From: Symbiodinium kawagutii
Lineage: Eukaryota > Sar > Dinophyceae > Suessiales > Symbiodiniaceae
Length of the DNA: 64,000 nt
Reading direction: 5' to 3'
NCBI GenBank assembly: GCA_009767595.1
Contig: VSDK01028396.1
Coordinates: 146,706 to 210,705 of the forward strand
Program-made: the position numbers and the translations under genes
Notes under the pieces: generated by a model
The model's database searches: none
Told to the model about the DNA's origin: nothing
The model's input: the letters and a program-made list of their open reading frames with translations, nothing else
Shown: one piece after another, positions 35,277-45,255 of the stretch
How positions within the stretch are numbered: the stretch's first letter is position 1
Layout of the letters: the number at the start of each line of letters is the position of its first letter

Positions 35277-35545
35277 TATGTCCTATTGCGGCAGAGTTCC
35301 AAAAAGATTTGCAGAAGGCTGTGTGGTTGGAGGTTTGGGGGGCGATCAGGGATTGCGTATAGATGGTCGTGTAGGGGGCCGACCGAAACCCGTGTGTCAC
35401 AGCTCCACATTTTTTGTTTTCTGTTCGGAAGCTGATGATGGTTCGTTTGCCCGCCCAAATGTGTCTGAGAAAATGTTTTAACCCCCGCACTGTGGAAAGC
35501 AGGCGTTTTGGAATATTGACAGCCCAAGGAACTGCCCAACCATTG

Positions 35546-36024
35546 TGCAAAGTCAAGAAAGATGTTCCCCTCCCGCCCGCATGTGCAAGCCGAAATGCTC
35601 CTACCGCAGCGCGGTAGTGAGGAGGAGCTTTGGAGGAGACGCAGCCGAGGGAACAGTGTAACCTGCTTGTCACAGTTCCGTAGGAATCTTTCAAGCCTCT
35701 CAAGCTGCGGACTTCCTGTTCCCCACCCGCCCAAATCTGGCGAGATAATTCTTCCTATGGCAAGGCGTTAGAACGGAAGGCGTTTTGCAAGGTCCACGGC
35801 CGAAGGGTAGAACGTGCGTGCCACAGCTCCGTATCTCTCTTTCCGTCCGTGAAGTCAAGAAAGATGTTCCCCTCCCGCCCGCATGTACAAGCAGAAATGC
35901 TCCTACCGCAGCGCGGTAGTGAGGAGGAGCTTTGGAGGACCCGCAGCCGAGGGAACAGTGTAACCTGCTTGTCACAGTTCCGTAGGAATCTTTCAAGCCC
36001 CTCAAGCTGCAGACTTGATGTTCC
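35546..36024. repeat. Two copies of a ~175-bp repeat
   Basis: 35546-35718 and 35850-36024 both run GTCAAGAAAGATGTTCCCCT, then CTCCTACCGCAGCGCGGTAG, then GAGGGAACAGTGTAACC and a CCTCAAGCTGC end. Each contains a CTACCGC-AGC-GCGGTAG palindrome. Confidence 0.88.
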
Positions 36025-36102
36025 CCACAAACAAGATATGCAAATAACATGTGAATATGCTGTCTTTATGTTTTCAATATAGTATATAAATATATACAAA
36101 TA

Positions 36103-36109
36103 GATTTTT

Positions 36110-36140
<31 letters not shown>

Positions 36141-36166
36141 AATTGATTTATATATATATATATATT
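36103..36166. repeat. AT-rich microsatellite
   Basis: TATATATATATGTATATATA-type tracts. Confidence 0.85.
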
Positions 36167-36539
36167 GAAGTATACACATTTTCATATATTTATCCAAATA
36201 TTTGTTTAAGTACACACACACACAATACACAGACAGGCCAAAATGTTTGTGTACAAACATCGAAGAAATTTTCTCAACGCAAGACAGCAATCCAGTTGAC
36301 AGACACGTTGGGGGGTGACTCGGAATGATTTTCTTCAGCACGGATGACGTTGGCCCGCAGCAGGCAAGTGTGTAGTTTTTTCAATACCAGGTAGCAGTTC
36401 GGCATGTGAACCAGGGAACAATTTTTTTTTAGCGCACAACTCCATAGACACAAGCAAGAAGATAAGCGCAACGGAGGCCAACAGCAAGACTCGCAGAAAA
36501 AACTAGGCCTTAGAAAACCTCCTGTGCCTGCACTGATAG

Positions 36540-36914
36540 ATGGATGATGATGATGAGCCTGGCATCTCCAGACATGCGACCGGCGGGGTCACAGTGCGAT
36601 ATTTGAATGCTGACTTTGAGGAGGCATTTGTCTGTGATCTGCGAGCTAAAATCAGTTTATCCTTGGACAAAGTTCGTGAAAAGCATGGAGAACAAATCGA
36701 GGTGTACCATGAAGCAACAGAACTGACTGGGGACGAGTTGGTCGGCGAACTGACCCGCACACATTGCCTTTTTCTGGAAGTTTGGACGTTGACTGACCGT
36801 GCTGTCTTGAGCTGCGCAAAGCAATTGCGGGAGAGCGAAGAGCTGCGCAGTGCAATGGGATCTGGTGATGAAATCTCCCGAGAAATTTTTCTCCAGTGCC
36901 TTGGATATCAATAG
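36540..36914 (+). CDS. Acidic ORF or exon with possible ubiquitin-like fold
   Basis: 124 codons starting MDDDDEPGISRHATGG. VTVRYLNADFEEAFVCDLRA, then IEVYHEATELTGDELVGEL and CLFLEVW follow the strand-helix-strand order of a ubiquitin-like domain. The rest (RESEELRSAMGSGDEISREI) is helical. It ends at TAG after FLQCLGYQ, or may splice on to the exon at 37082. The fold is a guess from pattern, not a named family. It lies inside the 8.5-kb insert. Confidence 0.45.
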   Translation: MDDDDEPGISRHATGGVTVRYLNADFEEAFVCDLRAKISLSLDKVREKHGEQIEVYHEATELTGDELVGELTRTHCLFLEVWTLTDRAVLSCAKQLRESEELRSAMGSGDEISREIFLQCLGYQ

Positions 36915-37081
36915 CAAAGCGTTTTACGAACATGTTCTGCAATTTATTACATCTCAATTGTCTCATCTGTATAGAAGCAAGTTCCTTTCACCCGCAGCAT
37001 GTGCTAGGACTCCGCACACAGCAGTGTGTATAGAGTGGTTGTTTTCTTGGCCTCCTTTGGCCGTCTTGATGCAACGTCAGG

Positions 37082-37537
37082 TCCTTTTTTGAAAGTGCTG
37101 CCCAAGAACTTGTTGGACAAGGCCTCCGCAGCCAGGCCAAGCTGGCCTGGCTGCGGATGGCGAACCATAGCGAAACAATCACCAGAGCCTGTTTCAACCA
37201 CCTCCTCCAAATTCCTTTGGAGGTGCTAGCGGAGCGGGTCACCCTGCAGAAGTCCCTTGACATCAACTCTGAAAAGTTGACAACAGTCAAAAGAGGTGCA
37301 GTCCTGGTCGCTCTGAATAATCCAGTGGAGCACAACGACAGAGTTCGCCGATTTGTACAGTTTGGAGACCTGCAAGGCTATGTGACAACTGTCGGCGATC
37401 GAGGCAGTGTGCTGGTTGCAGAACGGCCAACACATTTAACTTTGTCCTCGGTTGCCCGTGAAGTGGCGTGGATGGCCAATCAGCCAGATGGTGAGCTCGA
37501 CGAGGAGGACTTCGAGAGGTGGGGCTTACAAATCTGA
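37082..37537 (+). CDS. Exon or ORF of unknown function
   Basis: After an acceptor-like ACGTCAG the frame runs SFFESAAQELVGQGLRSQAK through an ATG at 37157 to WMANQPDGELDEEDFERWG and a stop at 37535. RRFVQFGDLQGYVTTVGDRG with SVLVAERP looks like a small beta domain. SLDINSEK resembles a SALDINSK that is readable in another frame near 36900, hinting at an old duplication. No family is recognised. Confidence 0.42.
   Translation, partial: SFFESAAQELVGQGLRSQAKLAWLRMANHSETITRACFNHLLQIPLEVLAERVTLQKSLDINSEKLTTVKRGAVLVALNNPVEHNDRVRRFVQFGDLQGYVTTVGDRGSVLVAERPTHLTLSSVAREVAWMANQPDGELDEEDFERWGLQI
37126..37156. repeat. Perfect 14-bp stem palindrome next to an ATG
   Basis: CCGCAGCCAGGCCA-AGC-TGGCCTGGCTGCGG ends exactly where the ATG at 37157 begins. 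The reading frame passes through it (GLRSQAKLAWLR). Confidence 0.9.
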
Positions 37538-37541
37538 AGCG

Positions 37542-37675
37542 ACAAATGACAATTGAGCTGTTCATTTCGACATTGGTATATAGTTCCAGTTTGGGCGTAG
37601 GAACCTGAAGCGACAAATGACAATAGGTTCTGAGCTGTTCATCGTTCAACATAGGAATAGGTTCCAGTTTCCCAC
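37542..37675. repeat. Two tandem copies of a ~70-bp repeat
   Basis: Both copies carry CTGAAGCGACAAATGACAAT, GAGCTGTTCAT and GTTCCAGTTT. They follow the stop of the ORF ending at 37537. Confidence 0.85.
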
Positions 37676-37679
37676 AAGC

Positions 37680-37765
37680 TCCAGTCATTATTATCAGTAT
37701 CATCATCAGTATCATCATCATCATCACCATCATCAATCATCATCATCATCTTCTTCTTCTTCTTC
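37680..37765. repeat. (ATC)n and (TTC)n tract
   Basis: TATCATCATCATCATCACC passes into TTCTTCTTCTTCTTC. It is followed by a CTCCTTCT-rich polypyrimidine run up to the AG at 37920. Confidence 0.9.
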
Positions 37766-37920
37766 GTGATCGTCATCTTCGCCATCATCAGGATCATCGT
37801 GATCACCTCCTTCTCTCCTTCTGTATCCTTCTCTATCCTTCTCGCTCCTTCTCTCTCGTTCTCTCTCCTTCTCTCCGTCTCTTTCCTTGTATCTTCTGCC
37901 TTCTGCTTTTTTCCAACTAG

Positions 37921-38437
37921 TCCAAGAGCTGGCCTGAGCAGGCAAGTTGAGGAAGAGGATGCGGCGCTTGATTCTGCTATTGAAAGAGTGCGTGCCCCGT
38001 TGAAGAGGCCATTGCTGAGAGCCGATCGCAGGAAGGGCGACAGACGTGGACCACGATCTTCCGCAATCGATCGAGAGATTTTGCGGTTGCAAAAACCCAA
38101 CAGCCCAGAGCTCCTAATCCCGAAGCTTGCCTTCCATAGATTGGTCAGAGAAGTTGTCACCGATCTACAGGCTGCTGAAACTGCAGTTCCTTGTAAAGAG
38201 CACGAGAAGTTGTTCGAGAAGCCTTTCTGTGACCCAGGAGCTTTGAGGTTCACGCAAGAGTCGCTTTTGGTTTTGCAATCTGCTGCAGAGGCGCTCCTCA
38301 TCACTGTCTTGAGGGACTGCTGCAAAGCTGCAGCTCATGGCAAGCGCGTGACTGTTATGGAAAAGGATTTGGCGTTAGTCAAAGACTTGTCAGATGGAAA
38401 GGCATGGGTCTCCAGTAGCATAAAGTCAACCCGGTGA
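37921..38437 (+). CDS. Divergent histone H3 / CENP-A-like protein
   Basis: The frame opens after CCAACTAG and a long polypyrimidine tract, as in a second exon; the first exon is unknown. Landmarks: REILRLQK and PELLIPKLAFHRLVREV match the alpha-N/alpha-1 region of H3; ALRFTQESLLVLQSAAEALL matches the alpha-2 entry; GKRVTVMEKDLALVKDL matches the loop-2/alpha-3 region (KRVTIMPKD in canonical H3). About 20 extra residues sit between alpha-1 and alpha-2. The tail lacks ARTKQTARKS but is basic (LLRADRRKGDRRG). H3-family proteins wrap DNA; a longer loop 1 is seen in centromeric CENP-A, but centromere function is only inference. It lies inside the 8.5-kb insert. Confidence 0.7.
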
Positions 38438-38883
38438 ATCTCCAAGCTGCCAAGAAGCGACCGCGTGACACCCATCCCAAGCTTCCGGATGCAAAAGCTG
38501 CCAAGATCGGAAATGAGCCCCGCTCGTCCAAGAAGGAAAAAGAGCCCAGATTGTCCAAGCAGGAGAAGGAGCCCAGTTCAGCGAAGATGGAACAAGAGGC
38601 CAGTTCGTCCAAAAAGAAAACAGAGCCGAGATTGTCGAAGAAGGAAAAGAAGCCCGGAGCGTCGAAGACGCAAAAGGCGCCCAAGGCGCCCAGACCGTGC
38701 AAGAAGGATGAGGAGTCAGGTGCCCGAAAGCCACGTGCGCCAAAAATCAGAGCCAAGCCGGCAGCAGCCTTTGACAGCGATGAGACAACGGAGACAAGTC
38801 CTGGAGTGATGTACACCTCCCCAGAAGAAGAACAGAACGACGAGAAAGATCCTGGTCTGGGCGCTGTCCAGAGTGGCGCCTAG
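38434..38883 (+). CDS. Lys/Glu/Pro-rich basic ORF, perhaps the tail of the H3-like protein
   Basis: It starts at a GTG overlapping the stop of the H3-like ORF, in a different frame; no ATG is near. Repeats such as SSKKEKEPRLSKQEKEP and SKKEKKPGASKTQKAP give a histone H1-like basic tail, followed by an acidic end (YTSPEEEQNDEKDPG) and TAG. A ~50-base GA-AG intron (about 38397-38446), or a frameshift, would fuse it to the H3 fold. A third frame (38465-38809) is Arg/Ser-rich and cannot be excluded. Confidence 0.45.
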   Translation: MNLQAAKKRPRDTHPKLPDAKAAKIGNEPRSSKKEKEPRLSKQEKEPSSAKMEQEASSSKKKTEPRLSKKEKKPGASKTQKAPKAPRPCKKDEESGARKPRAPKIRAKPAAAFDSDETTETSPGVMYTSPEEEQNDEKDPGLGAVQSGA

Positions 38884-38959
38884 TTGTCGGCACACATGTC
38901 GTGGAAGGAGCTTCAAGAAAAAAGAGCAATTGCTTCAGCAGGGTAGCTGCGGGGTTCTT

Positions 38960-39645
38960 CAAAGTCACATTGCCATTGTATTATAGTATTGCTACCATTC
39001 ATGTTGAGGCACATGGCGGTTGCGAAGGGAAAACTCCCAAGCACGATGCCGTAGGGCTTCCAATCCCAACAGCTTTTCCTGAAGTCCAGCCACGGGTTCC
39101 TTCCTACGGCCTTGCCGTAGAAACATTTCAGGGTGTCCTCGGCAATATCAGAGTGTTCGGAATCGGTGTGAATTTTCATTGAGAACTCAATTAAATGGAC
39201 ATTTTACATTTTTTGAACAATATTGGTTTGATTGCCCATAGTATTGATTTCTTGAAAGAAACCACAGAAACAGTGCAGTTGTGATCGAAAATTTCCTACC
39301 GCGATGCGGTAGGGCCTCCAATCCCAATGGCTTTTCCCGAAGTCCAGCCACAGGTTCCTTCCTACCGCCTTGCCCTAGGAAGATTTCAGGGTTCAGTTTT
39401 CCAAATCCACATCATAGTCGTCGGGTTGTGGGTGCTGCCTTGACATTGCGTTGTTTTCACCGTTTTTGGTTACAACAGCCGTCTCTATTGCCCATCTTGC
39501 TGACCTCCTAGTATCAGCCACGGGAACACAGCAGTTGTAAAGGGTGACGCAATAGGGCCTGTTCACCCAACAGCTGTTCCCAGAGTCCAACCACAAGTTC
39601 TTTCCCACTGAGTTGCCATAGGAAGTTTGTTAGTTGATTCCAGCA
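38960..39645. repeat. Three diverged ~245-bp tandem units
   Basis: Each unit has TAGGGCYTCCAATCCCAA (or a variant), a CAGCTTTTCC block, AGTCCAGCCACRGGTTCC and TTCCTACSGCCTTGCC. Copies end near 39150, 39395 and 39640. Palindromes such as CCTACCGCGATGCGGTAGG (39296) lie between them. Confidence 0.8.
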
Positions 39646-40116
39646 GTCAGGGCCCCCTTCGCTGTAGAATTTTTAGAGGTTGCCGCGAATGGTTCCACCA
39701 TTCTATGATCGATGATGGTTGCTTAAAAATTGGTTAGATGTCGATATTATGATATTGGTTCATCATGGCCAACAAGCTCTTACGACCGGCAGGGCGCGCA
39801 GCAAGTAGATCTTTAATCTGTCACCTTTTTAATCTTCACTTTAAGTCACCATTGCCGATCTGTGGTTCAACCTGGGTTCATGATCATCTTCAGCATTCCT
39901 CATTTCATCGTTGGTTTGACCGATGGGCTACATTGTTGTTGGAGCCACTGGGCAGGTTATTCCGGACTACGTCTTCGTGGACGATGCCTTCGCCAGCTCA
40001 TCCCAACAACCCCATATCGACCCCCAATAATTTCGTTATTTCCAGCGACCTCACCAATTTCAATTTTCGATTTAGCAAATTAAGGGACGACCCGCGAATT
40101 AAGATAATTTGCCCAG
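39646..40116. other. Right terminal part of the 8.5-kb insert
   Basis: Open frames at 39765-40136 and 39862-40083 overlap in different registers without splice or codon support. CGACCTCAC near 40046 recurs near the left end (31645-31653), perhaps subterminal repeats. No gene is assigned. Confidence 0.4.
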
Positions 40117-41709
40117 ATGCATGCAGCCTCCGTTGAAAGTATTATCTGTAGAATCGCCGAAAACTCAGCTCGGTTTATCGTCTGTGGCCCTGTAGTCAAG
40201 CCCACTTGTGTCACATTGAAGGAGGAAGGCATCTGTCCCGTAGCTTTGTAAGCATTAACGTGGTGGAGTCGCTCTTCATCGCTACGGCAGAGGTCTTGTA
40301 CGATTGACCATGAGCTTTCTCGCCTCCCTGTTCAGGAAAAATGCAGGATCCATCAGTGAAAAAGGTCAGAACATACGAAGCTGGTTCGGCAATCGCCTCA
40401 GGCACAAAAGGAGAAGGCAGGGTGCGCTGAAAGTGGGCCATCTGAAGTAGCTTCACTTTAGGGTGTTTATAAATCACAGGCAGGAAGCATGCATGCGGAG
40501 AATCATCCTTAGCACAAGCAACCGTATCAGCAAACTCCTTCCTAAGGTCAGCAGTTCCTTCACATTCGAAAGGAAAATGTTCGCGATTGTCAGGTCCCCC
40601 ACACAGAGGGCATTTCACTTGGTCAGAGTCTTCATCATCCACCCATTTCTCTCGTTGGTCCCCACACAGAGGGCATTTCATTTGGTCAGAGTCTTCATCA
40701 TCCACCCATTTCTCTCGTTGGTCCCCCCACATTGTGCCCAAACATCGCAAGTTGGCCACAATTGCACGGTCTCTGGGGTCTGTAGGCAAATCAATTCGAC
40801 GTGTCTGCACTGAGTCCAATTCCGGCCAGAGTTGTAATCCCTTTCTATCATGCACCTTGCTAGTCAGAAAAACATCCCATGCATCCCACAAAAATTGATT
40901 CAGGTGTGCAGCTGGAATGTCACGCAATGAAAAAGGTCTTTCCAAATGGTCAATGAAGGATCCATCAGCCAAAATTTCCCAACAAATGATTTTCAAATAG
41001 CAGCAAAGAATGGAGGCAGGTCCAAAAGCATGCACAGGGTCATCTGAAGCTTGCAGCAAAACATGTTGTATAACATCAGCAGATCCATGATCGGTCATCA
41101 TCAAACCTCTCCAGTTCATCAGGGTTCTCGTGAGGACATAAAGAAAAGGACCAACACTAAACTTGGATAGCAAAGTACAGGCATTCCAAGTGCTAGTGGA
41201 GCGTGTCTTCGTCAGCAGTGCCTTAGTAGCAGCAGTTCGGAAAGATTTGAAATGCTTGGCACCGATGTACACAATATCTGAGCCAAAAAATGCCATCGCC
41301 CAGATGTTGGATTGTAACAACTTTGCAGTGTCATCAATGCCAACTGGAAGTCGGGACAAACGGTCGAGTCGCTGAAGTCCCTTCGCCATACGGTCAGCTT
41401 GGCATCCATGCATAGTGGTTCGTGAAAAATGCTGGAAAACGCCTAATGCCTTTTCAGCAGTAGTGATCGAAACATGGGTAGGGTGGCCAGTGACCTCTTC
41501 CATGATTGCACTCCATTGTTTCCTTGCTTTCACTGAAGTTCCCCACGCCCAACATTTAGCAGGGTCAGAGGTCAACTTAAGACTCAGCAAGAGTCGATGT
41601 GTCATCTTCATTGCGCGTACGTGAGCAGCACCATCAATAGCGTCCCAAGTCCAGTCATCAGCAAAAACCGAAGTACGTACATCTTCCAATGTCAAGAGTG
41701 CCGACCATA
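40117..41709 (-). pseudogene. LINE-2, 5' half: RT end, zinc knuckle, RNase H start
   Basis: The minus-strand frame starts at a 5' truncation (VWSALLTLEDVRTS) just before FADDWTW, the catalytic Asp-Asp motif of reverse transcriptase. A thumb-like region follows, then a duplicated zinc knuckle (KCPLCG), HFPFEC, and RNase H with FFTDGSC (first Asp). A frameshift near 40318 moves the reading to WSIVQDLC...GPQTINRAEFSAIL (catalytic Glu), which runs into the insertion at 40117. The N-terminal RT and endonuclease are absent. Confidence 0.8.
40601..40726. repeat. 63-bp in-frame duplication in the LINE-2 zinc-knuckle region
   Basis: Two copies 63 bp apart with about one difference; each encodes 21 residues including DQREKWVDDEDSDQ and KCPLC, so the first Cys pair of the knuckle is doubled. 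Confidence 0.95.
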
Positions 41710-41741
41710 CATCATTGATGGTTCACGTTGATTCATAGCCA
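41710..41741. mobile_element. Family A element, fragment 3 of 3
   Basis: The second copy of CATCATTGAT is followed by GGTTCACGTTGATTCATAGCCA, the family A right end, whose inverse matches TGGCTGTGGGTCAA at 28297. Together the three fragments rebuild one ~110-bp element. Confidence 0.8.
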
Positions 41742-42076
41742 TATCAACATGGTAACCACCATAGTAACCACAACCACCACCAACAACCACCACTAAGCAC
41801 TATCAACGATCATTAGCTACCATCAGTGTATACGTATCATATCAACCATGCAAAGCACCATAGCTAAACATAACTGGTGAACCATAGTAACCACAACCAC
41901 ACCTTAACCATTAATCATACCATAATAATCAGAGTAACCATATAAGCCATACCATACCATCCACATTAAAACATTGTCAATCATTTACCATAGTAAGCAA
42001 AACTAAGCCACTACTATCATATCAACCATGCAACCACCATACCATAGTAACCATACGACCATCGCTGGTCAACCCC

Positions 42077-42225
42077 ATCCCATGAGCCGCACCCGCGCAA
42101 GCGCGCGGCTCCGTACGCGTGGCCCTTGGTGGTCGTTTCAGGTCACTTCGCAAGTGCATGCAGGGCTGCTCACCTGGCAACGACGTGCCATGGCGACAGC
42201 GAGCCAGCGACCCCCGGTGCGGTGC
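42077..42225 (+). CDS. Internal exon, basic peptide, borders approximate
   Basis: A strongly GC-rich island with the frame RTRASARLRTRGPWWSFQVT, then VHAGLLTWQRRAMATASQRP, ending near a GTGAAG donor. ATAGTAACCATACGACC-type sequence precedes it and TGGTTAAACAATGGTTG follows. No domain is recognised. Confidence 0.48.
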
Positions 42226-43507
42226 GGTGAAGTGGCTGGCGACGAAGCCAGCAATGCGCTGTGGTTCATCAGTGTGAATGGTGAAGAATGGTCAAAATCC
42301 TGGTTAAACAATGGTTGATCTTGGTAATGGTGAATAATGGTAAACGCTATGATTAACCATTATTTTTATATCTAATGCTAACAACAGTTATTGACCATCA
42401 CTACTAACCACTTGCTTGATGGCTAAGAATGAGAAACATAATGGTTAAAGAACAGGCAGTAATGCTAAATATTGGTTTATAGTGGTTGATAATGGTGAAA
42501 ATATTGGGTGATTTATCATAGTAAGATAATGGTCAATAGCGGATATAATGAGTATATAATGATGGTTACTGCGTATGCAATGGTCAATAGTGGTTATCAT
42601 AAGTGGTTAATACTGGTTCATGATGGTTGATGAATGGTTAAAATCACTGGTTATAGTTGTTTGTTAGTGTTCAATAATGATTGATGGTGGTCAATGATGG
42701 GTAGAATGATGGTTATTAATGGTTATAGTCATGATATTGGGTAATTATGGTCAATCATATAGCAATAATGGCTAAGAATGGTTCACAGCCGAGACTTTGG
42801 TTCATCAGTGGTTACAATGGCTGAAGAAGAATGGTCAATGATGGTCAATAATGGTCAATATCGCGGAGTGCTCCAAGGTGCGAATGGGCACAGCGAACAG
42901 TGCCGTCAAAAATGGTCAATGCTGGTCAACAATAGCGGTTCTACCTTTTTAGGAGTGGTTAAGTAATGGTTATTTGTGGTTATGATGGTAAATTATGATC
43001 AATGATAGCTATGGCTATGGTTATTTTTTCTTTCAACATATGGTTAGCTCATGATGGGTACTGGGTGCGTAAGGGACTACAACTGTTATATAATGATGAT
43101 TGAGTGAAACATGATAGATAGCAACCTAATAAGGGATTCCCTAGTCAGAATTATCATAGGTTCAGTACATCTTCAGACAACTGAGAATCCACAAGGCATC
43201 CATTAATAGTAACAAACAACTTCATAGTCACTAATGTAATAGGCTATTCAATCAGCAAGATAATGTCATAACATGCTTAAAATTATCATTATTGCCGACA
43301 TACTGATTTGTAAACATTGTTACCCATAGCACTGTTGGGTGCATGATGCACTGAACCGGTTGTATTGATACATCGTGGTTTTTCGATTTGGGGGTATGTT
43401 TTTTTTTTATGAATGCACAGGTTGATAAATGAACGCTACTGTTCAAGAAGAAATGATGGAACATTTACATCGTTTTGATGTTTTCATGTACCACATGAAC
43501 TGTATGT

Positions 43508-43706
43508 GCCTGGTGGTTTGATTGACACTTTTCGTATCTTCCCAAAGGTAATTTTCATCAACAAATGCTTGGTTGACCTGCGCATATTTTTCATGACGGG
43601 GTGGTGACATCAGCCAGCAATGATCATGAACTATTATCACCATGATGAATCACTGTGTAATTATCAATCACGAATCTACCATAGGGGTGGTTCAACCACC
43701 AACCAG
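43508..43706. mobile_element. Family D element, expanded
   Basis: CCTGGTGGTTTGATTGACAC at the left and GGTGGTTCAACCACCAACCAG at the right. It is nearly twice the length of the copy at 1480, so the interior has grown or taken an insert. Confidence 0.5.
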
Positions 43707-43909
43707 AAACAGGATTGACCAATTGATCTAGCCATCCAAACAGGTCGCTAGGCTTCTCCAGACCTTGGAACGGGACTCACTCACTGAACAAAGCTAGATT
43801 TTCATGGGGGAAAGCTAGAGGGGACCCTCACCATTTTCATGGTTAATGGTTAATAAAAGACAATAATAGGGGATAGCAACCAACAATGGTAGGGGATATA
43901 CCAGCTATA

Positions 43910-44023
43910 TAGCTATGGGTCAATATTGACCAAGCAACTAATGGAAATAATTACCAACAATAATAGGGAAAACAATGGGTAATGATAGGGGAACCAGGGG
44001 TGTGGGGTCTTGACCCACAGCCA
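43910..44023. mobile_element. Family A MITE-like element
   Basis: TAGCTATGGGTCAATATTGA at the left and TCTTGACCCACAGCCA at the right; GGGGAACCAGGGGTG inside. Confidence 0.85.
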
Positions 44024-45146
44024 TATGGTTGGTTCATGACTACCAATGCTATCATTGAATGTTCATCAAACAATCGTCAATATGGTGGTTTCTCAAGCCA
44101 TGACCCTTCAAATCATCCAGTTTATGAAGCTTTCAACCATTGATAGTAAGAAATCAACCATAAATAAACCGTATTTGTTGAAGGGGGTTGGTTACTTTCA
44201 ATAAATGGTGGGTTTCCCCATTTGTAGTAATAAACCATAATAGACTATTTGTAGTAAGAAACCATAACTTTGGGGCGTTCCCTGTGGCTCAAGAGACCTC
44301 CATGTGGGAAAGCCCTAATGTTTTTCCGGTCGCAACCCACAGTCATATCCCAAGCTGTAAAGCTTGGTATTTCTTCGCCAAGGCCGTTCATGACGATGAT
44401 CACACAGCCATGATACTTATGGTCATGATCACTATGAATTACCGATAATTTGTGATAGTGTTGCGACAATTGCACAATCCATGATGATCATTCTTGATAG
44501 TTTTGCATCTACAATCTGTTTAAACATATTGACAAATAGGTAAAACCTCGATCAACAATTGATAAAGCAATCAATCAAGCAAAAGTTTGTATCAAGAACT
44601 GTGTAATCCGCGATTGTTGCTTTACATCTATGGAAAAGTCTGTAAACAATCTATCGAAATCAGAGATAGTGACATCGCATTTCATTCAAACATATTTATT
44701 AATTCTATACATCTTTAGAAATCATGCGACTGGTATAGACTGGATGCCAATCATGAGTACTGTAATCCGAAAAATCCACGGCATTGCTATATATCTATGT
44801 AAAGAAAATGGATGGTTGTGAACATGGAATTTGATATAAAGAGCTATAAGAGTTCTTTCTATACCGAACAATTCTATCCATGCCATCTAGCGAAATCTCT
44901 ACACCATTTCTGTCTATACCATTTGTACCATTTTGTACCATCTATCTATACCATCTGGAGTTATGAAAATACAGAGATGGTTGTGAAAATCGACTTCTAT
45001 ACTATCTATCGAAATCAATTGGATTTAGTATACAAGTATTCTATCTAGATATATCAATTGGTATTAAAGATAGATAGTAAATTCTGTACCAATTTGATCT
45101 ATACTATCTATCGAAATCCTCTGAAAAATGCAAATATGGTTGCCAG

Positions 45147-45255
45147 GTCATGACTCGCCTGAACTCCGAGGCCAGGGCTGGTTCTTACTCTCTGGCGCCC
45201 TGGCGAAGCGACAGCAAGGCAGCGCTTCACCAGCCACTGGTGGTGGATCTACCAG
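45147..45255 (+). CDS. Exon just upstream of the TBC domain
   Basis: The acceptor is GGTTGCCAG and the donor GTGATG. 36 codons (MTRLNSEARAGSYSLAPWRS, then ALHQPLVVDLP) ending in phase 1, which fits the exon at 46077. No domain of its own is recognised. Confidence 0.6.

Larger units (their letters stand above)
42226..45146 (+). other. Intron-like stretch with repeats
   Basis: The first kilobase is TGGTTAATGG-like on the + strand. It holds family D (43508) and family A (43910) copies, worn family B ends near 44079-44300 and, from 44640, degenerate CTATCTATCGAAATC repeats. A short GC-richer bit at 42860-42920 could be a micro-exon but is unsupported. Confidence 0.5.

Noticed and set aside
38465-38809. 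Arg/Ser-rich frame as a separate SR-type protein
   Set aside because: Most likely the shifted reading of the Lys/Glu/Pro-rich frame; kept only as an alternative there.
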